Positions 5,252 to 5,424 of a stretch of DNA of 5,424 nt are shown here, piece after piece. The stretch's first letter is position 1. Each line of letters begins with the position of its first letter. The notes beneath the pieces are model-generated. The model did no database searches. It saw only the letters and a program-made list of their open reading frames with translations, and had not been told where the DNA came from. Location: NCBI GenBank assembly GCA_964650965.1, contig CAZYYO010000117.1, forward strand, positions 1-5,424. The letters are read 5' to 3'. The DNA is from CAZYYO01 sp964650965 (lineage in GTDB: Bacteria; Bacillota; Clostridia; Lachnospirales; Lachnospiraceae). The translations under genes and the position numbers were made by a program.

Positions 5252-5424
5252 GAACAAATACAATATTTAGTGTCTTTTTCCATAAGGGCACAACAATTAG
5301 TTGTTATATTCTATCTTTATTCTAATAAGATTAAGTAAGCACCTATTTGGAGTCCTTATGAAGTCTTTCTTATATACTCAAACTTCGCACATAGATTTTA
5401 GCTATGCACCTTGAAAATTCAATA
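5252..5424 (+). other. Gene-free right edge ending in an rRNA-leader-like boxA element
   Basis: No ORF or tRNA is visible. On the plus strand the final bases, CACCTTGAAAATTCAATA (5407-5424), resemble the CTTTGAAAACT-type boxA antitermination element found before 16S or 23S rRNA genes in Bacillus and Clostridia. An imperfect hairpin precedes it (5387-5394 with 5402-5409). If real, an rRNA gene on the plus strand begins just beyond the window, divergent from scpA. No 16S end is present here, so a leader before 16S fits better than a 16S-23S spacer. A weak plus-strand promoter candidate is TTGTTA, 16 bases, TAATAA, starting near 5300. This reading rests on resemblance alone. Confidence 0.35.

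Noticed and set aside
5252..5424. tRNA gene at the right edge
   Set aside because: No TTCGA-type T-loop, cloverleaf arms or CCA-adjacent acceptor stem could be found.

Overview
The window is low-GC bacterial DNA with AGGAGG-type ribosome binding sites. An scpA-scpB pair, a stand-alone HD-GYP protein and SipW-cognate-type exported proteins point to a Clostridia member, most likely of Lachnospiraceae type. That placement is inference from protein style; no taxonomic marker gene is present. All seven genes I support lie on the minus strand, so in transcription order the window reads from right to left.

Layout from the right end: (i) 5252-5424 has no protein gene. Its last bases, read on the plus strand, resemble the boxA-like leader found next to rRNA genes in Firmicutes. 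(ii) A near-consensus promoter (5223-5251) drives scpA and scpB, the kleisin and winged-helix partners of SMC in chromosome condensation. The unit ends in a strong hairpin plus T-run terminator at 3640-3669. (iii) A toxin-antitoxin cassette follows, with toxin first (RelE/HigB, Gp49-like) and an XRE/HigA-type antitoxin second, joined by an ATGA overlap. Its promoter carries an inverted repeat between and into the -35/-10 elements, the layout expected for autorepression. The cassette ends in a second terminator (2756-2790) that shares a 15-base identical segment with the scpB terminator. (iv) A promoter region with three clustered palindromes precedes a three-gene unit: an HD-GYP putative cyclic-di-GMP phosphodiesterase, a membrane-anchored exported protein that overlaps it by 14 bases, and a secreted protein with a TasA/CalY-like SipW-cognate signal peptide.

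The last unit is the most interesting part. The two exported proteins share a C-terminal W-(I/L)-E-G-x-D-x-x-C-V-D-x-I signature and a YxAxYxxYxK-like core segment, so they look like distant paralogues. One is tethered by a basic, proline-containing cytoplasmic tail and a single membrane helix; the other is apparently released or assembled outside. Co-transcription with a cyclic-di-GMP hydrolase suggests a small module linking second-messenger turnover to a surface or matrix structure. That link is inferred from gene arrangement only. No signal peptidase (SipW), sortase or polymer-export gene is visible in the window.

No tRNA, complete rRNA, CRISPR array, insertion sequence or riboswitch was seen.
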